A DNA stretch of 32,140 nucleotides from a virus: IMG/VR virus record IMGVR_UViG_3300032086_002730, positions 1 through 32,140 of that record; one strand, written 5' to 3'. Made by a program: the position numbers and the translations under genes. Positions 30,464-32,140 of this stretch are shown one piece after another; within the stretch, counting starts at the first letter, position 1, and every line of letters begins with the position of its first letter. Below the pieces are notes generated by a model that was given only the letters and a program-made list of their open reading frames with translations, made no database searches and had not been told where the DNA came from.

Positions 30464-30856
30464 ATGACTAAGAAACTGAGAACCACTGCGTACCGTGCAT
30501 CCACGCGAGAAAAGTTTGCACGCATTTACCAAGACGAAGGCACGATGGGAGTCGAGGCACTCATCGACATGTTCAATATGGAACCTAATGAATTCCAAGG
30601 CAAAGAGGTGTACGCAAGCAAAGTGTACGTCAAGGCCCTCTGCGAAGCACTTGAACGCATGCATGATTGGCAACAAGACGCGGAAGAAATGTTCCACGCT
30701 GCCAACGAAGATGAGCAGCGTGAGCTACGCATCGAAAAGCCAATCCTCGATGAAATCCTTTTCTTGCATCTCATTTGCGATGAGGTGGAGAGAACAGAAG
30801 AGCCAGTGCTCTTGGTTCAGCAAGCAATTGACTGCGACCTGGAGCACACCGAGTGA
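30464..30856 (+). CDS. Hypothetical acidic helical protein
   Basis: The start at 30464 (130 residues, MTKKLRTTAYRAS...) is chosen because AAGGA lies ~8 nt before it; a start at 30446 would be coupled to the TM gene but lacks a ribosome site. The body is helical and acidic (MHDWQQDAEEMFHAANEDEQ), ending ...DCDLEHTE. No family recognised. The stop overlaps the DUF1289 gene start as GTGA. Confidence 0.6.
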   Translation: MTKKLRTTAYRASTREKFARIYQDEGTMGVEALIDMFNMEPNEFQGKEVYASKVYVKALCEALERMHDWQQDAEEMFHAANEDEQRELRIEKPILDEILFLHLICDEVERTEEPVLLVQQAIDCDLEHTE

Positions 30857-31179
30857 ACTCCCCCTGCAATGGTAAGTGCATGCTCGATCTCGGAGTATGC
30901 ACAGGCTGCCTGCGTACAGCAGAGCAAATTCACGATTGGCGATTTTACTCAGACGACTACAGAAAGAAATGGATTGATGCAATGAAAAAAAGTAAAGAAC
31001 AGCCTTCAATCAGAAGACCTGAGACAGTCGAACTCTGGGTCAAGCTAACCGGCAAAAAACTGTTCTGGTGGGAACCTATTGCAAACGCAAACAGTTTCGT
31101 GGTATGCGATACTAACGCAACCGAATACATCGTGCGTCAAAACGCTGGCGACATTGAGTTTCGACAAATTTCAAGGTAG
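30853..31179 (+). CDS. DUF1289-domain protein
   Basis: This 108-residue protein starts at GTG 30853, overlapping the upstream stop as GTGA. The N-terminal half is a clear DUF1289 domain: SPCNGKCMLD, then VCTGCLRTAEQIHDW, with C5, C9, C16 and C19 as likely metal ligands. The rest (LWVKLTGKKLFWWEP...) has no assigned domain. DUF1289 proteins are usually bacterial; their activity is not established. Unusual content for a phage early operon. Confidence 0.78.
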   Translation: MNSPCNGKCMLDLGVCTGCLRTAEQIHDWRFYSDDYRKKWIDAMKKSKEQPSIRRPETVELWVKLTGKKLFWWEPIANANSFVVCDTNATEYIVRQNAGDIEFRQISR

Positions 31180-31183
31180 GTGA

Positions 31184-31288
31184 ATGATGCAATACTTTTT
31201 AACTGGACTGCTAGTCTACGCAGCATTGTCCGCGATTGCTCTCTATGCAATCAAGACTGCGCCACTGCGTGATGATCTTGATGACTGA
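31184..31288 (+). CDS. 34-residue single-TM protein
   Basis: Two adjacent ATGs (31184, 31187) follow AGGTGA. The sequence QYFLTGLLVYAALSAIALYAI makes one membrane helix, followed by a short charged tail (KTAPLRDDLDD). The stop overlaps the next start by 8 bp. Function unknown. Confidence 0.45.
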   Translation: MMQYFLTGLLVYAALSAIALYAIKTAPLRDDLDD

Positions 31289-31574
31289 CGCGAAAGCTAT
31301 CGCGAGAGTTATCCGAAGTGTCTGTGAGACATTTCGCAAGAGAGGCTGGAAAGTCAAAACGACGAGATCACCAAAGAGTCTTTCGAGGTACGTCCATGCC
31401 TCGCGAGGAAACAGAAAACTGACTGTCAGAGTCAGCGACCACAAGCCAAATCAAAACACACGTTTTGACTTGAGTTTTCACCCTAGATACTATCAACAAA
31501 CTCGGTTAGCATCGTATATCGATGGCCGCAAGAAGAAATCAAGAACACGCAACCACAAATGGAGAAACAGATGA
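31281..31574 (+). CDS. Small basic protein, 97 residues
   Basis: The start at 31281 (MTDAKAIARVIRSVCETF...) overlaps the preceding stop; earlier in-frame ATGs lie deeper in the TM gene. The protein is strongly basic (RKRGWKVKTTRSPKSLSRY, KKKSRTRNHKWRNR) with short strands between, suggesting nucleic-acid contact, but no family is recognised. The stop overlaps the next ATG as ATGA. Confidence 0.5.
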   Translation: MTDAKAIARVIRSVCETFRKRGWKVKTTRSPKSLSRYVHASRGNRKLTVRVSDHKPNQNTRFDLSFHPRYYQQTRLASYIDGRKKKSRTRNHKWRNR

Positions 31575-31786
31575 AAGTCTGGAAAATCACCTGGCTGGAC
31601 AAACGAGGAAGAAAGCGAACACGCTACAAGACCAATCAGCATGAATCGCTGAAAAGGCTTGCAAGAATCAAGCGGGATGGACTCTCAGGAATCATTGAGT
31701 CTGCAAGTATACCCGGTAACAAGTTTGAACTTGTTGACTTCATCAATGGTCAGATCACCATCGCGGAGGGTGATTCAGATGATTGA
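31571..31786 (+). CDS. Small hypothetical protein, 71 residues
   Basis: The start at 31571 (MKVWKITWLDKRG...) has GGAG 6 nt upstream. It is basic at the start and acidic at the end, with a strand-rich pattern (WKITWLDKRGRKRTRYK ... NKFELVDFINGQITIAEGD). The start overlaps the preceding stop and the end overlaps the next start by 8 bp. Not recognised. Confidence 0.5.
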   Translation: MKVWKITWLDKRGRKRTRYKTNQHESLKRLARIKRDGLSGIIESASIPGNKFELVDFINGQITIAEGDSDD

Positions 31787-31859
31787 GTTTTGGATGTTTG
31801 TCGTCGGGGTCATTCTGGTCCTCACAGGCTTGGTTCTTAGATCGAAAAGAGGGTGGTGA
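31779..31859 (+). CDS. 26-residue membrane miniprotein
   Basis: Pattern IEFWMFVVGVILVLTGLVL followed by RSKRGW: one membrane helix with a basic cytoplasmic end. GGAGG lies 9 nt upstream of the ATG. It overlaps both neighbours. Short, but well placed in the coupled chain. Confidence 0.42.
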   Translation: MIEFWMFVVGVILVLTGLVLRSKRGW

Positions 31860-32059
31860 TGAGCGGAGAGATTGATAGACACACATCTGATTGCGTTACC
31901 TCCCTGATCGAAGTGCAGTACGAGATTATCAACAAGCAGCGTGACGAGATCGAGCGACTGCGTGAGTTGCTGGGTAAGTGTGTGCCGTACATCGAGGCTT
32001 ACGACCCGTGGGATCGCGAACTGATCGACGACATCGAAAAGGAGGTGGGTGATGAGTGA
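31859..32059 (+). CDS. Small coiled-coil protein
   Basis: This 66-residue protein starts at ATG 31859 (TGATG overlap with the preceding stop; GAGGG close upstream). The centre is a coiled coil (EVQYEIINKQRDEIERLREL), then CVPYIEAYDPWDREL and an acidic end. Typical of phage early-region proteins of unknown role. Confidence 0.55.
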   Translation: MSGEIDRHTSDCVTSLIEVQYEIINKQRDEIERLRELLGKCVPYIEAYDPWDRELIDDIEKEVGDE

Positions 32060-32140
32060 GATTGCAGACGTAAAGGTTAAGATACTGTTCTTTGAGCCAT
32101 GCACCGCGACGAACTTTGAGCCAGAGTATCAGTTGCGACT
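32052..32140 (+). CDS. Start of a gene cut by the right edge
   Basis: The ATG at 32052 has GGAGG upstream and overlaps the preceding stop by 8 bp. Only 29 codons are visible (MSEIADVKVKILFFEPCT...). No identification is possible. Confidence 0.5.
   Translation, partial: MSEIADVKVKILFFEPCTATNFEPEYQLR

Noticed and set aside
1-32140. CRISPR array, rRNA, insertion sequence or integrase
   Set aside because: No regularly spaced direct repeats, rRNA sequence, transposase or recombinase motif was seen.

Overview
The window is 32 kb of a tailed double-stranded DNA phage or prophage with siphovirus-type (lambda/HK97-like) virion genes. Head and tail genes appear in canonical order: small terminase, large terminase, portal, ClpP-like prohead protease, HK97-fold capsid, head-tail connectors, tail tube, a G/GT tail chaperone pair with a frameshift site, and tape measure. 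No integrase, rRNA, complete tRNA or CRISPR array is visible, and both ends cut through genes. Shine-Dalgarno sites and sigma70-type boxes (TTGACA...TATAAT-like) point to an ordinary bacterial host. The host cannot be named from the sequence.

Layout. (1) 1-6561, minus strand: a host-interaction and probable lysis block. It holds a fibre cut by the window edge, a triplicated LamG-type protein, and a chain of 4-8 bp overlapped genes for small membrane proteins, a papain-like cysteine protease and a membrane-anchored thioredoxin. (2) 6587-6685: a sigma70-like promoter followed by an intrinsic terminator that a 5' competitor could disrupt, lying between the replication genes and block 1. (3) 6689-11473, minus: DEAH helicase, C5 cytosine methyltransferase with two genes nested in its +1 frame (one an HNH nuclease), DUF669 protein, RecA-fold ATPase and a small unknown gene. 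(4) 11534-12696, plus: a two-gene island with a RusA-like resolvase and a metallophosphoesterase, divergently promoted from block 3. (5) 12689-26612, minus: the whole head/tail morphogenesis operon, with promoters before the small terminase and before the capsid gene. (6) 26701-28866, minus: primase/DUF3987-type ATPase. (7) 28867-29403: AT-rich control region with a perfect 18-bp palindrome, four TTTTCAT heptamers, a TAA/TA tract and a long inverted repeat. (8) 29404 to the right edge, plus: an XRE-type regulator, a 58-residue ImmA/IrrE-like N-terminal remnant and a chain of very small, mostly overlapping early-type genes, including a DUF1289 protein.

How it fits together. The right-hand plus-strand operon looks like the early/regulatory arm. 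Primase, helicase, RecA-fold ATPase, DUF669 protein and RusA-like nuclease form a replication/recombination set. The terminase-to-tail genes are late, and the left-hand block is a second late unit with its own promoter and attenuator. No classical endolysin (lysozyme, amidase, transglycosylase) is recognisable here. The lysis position is instead occupied by a papain-fold protease and thioredoxin-like membrane proteins, and this is the most interesting hypothesis in the window. The densest coding is at 8503-9435, where the methyltransferase gene is read in two frames.
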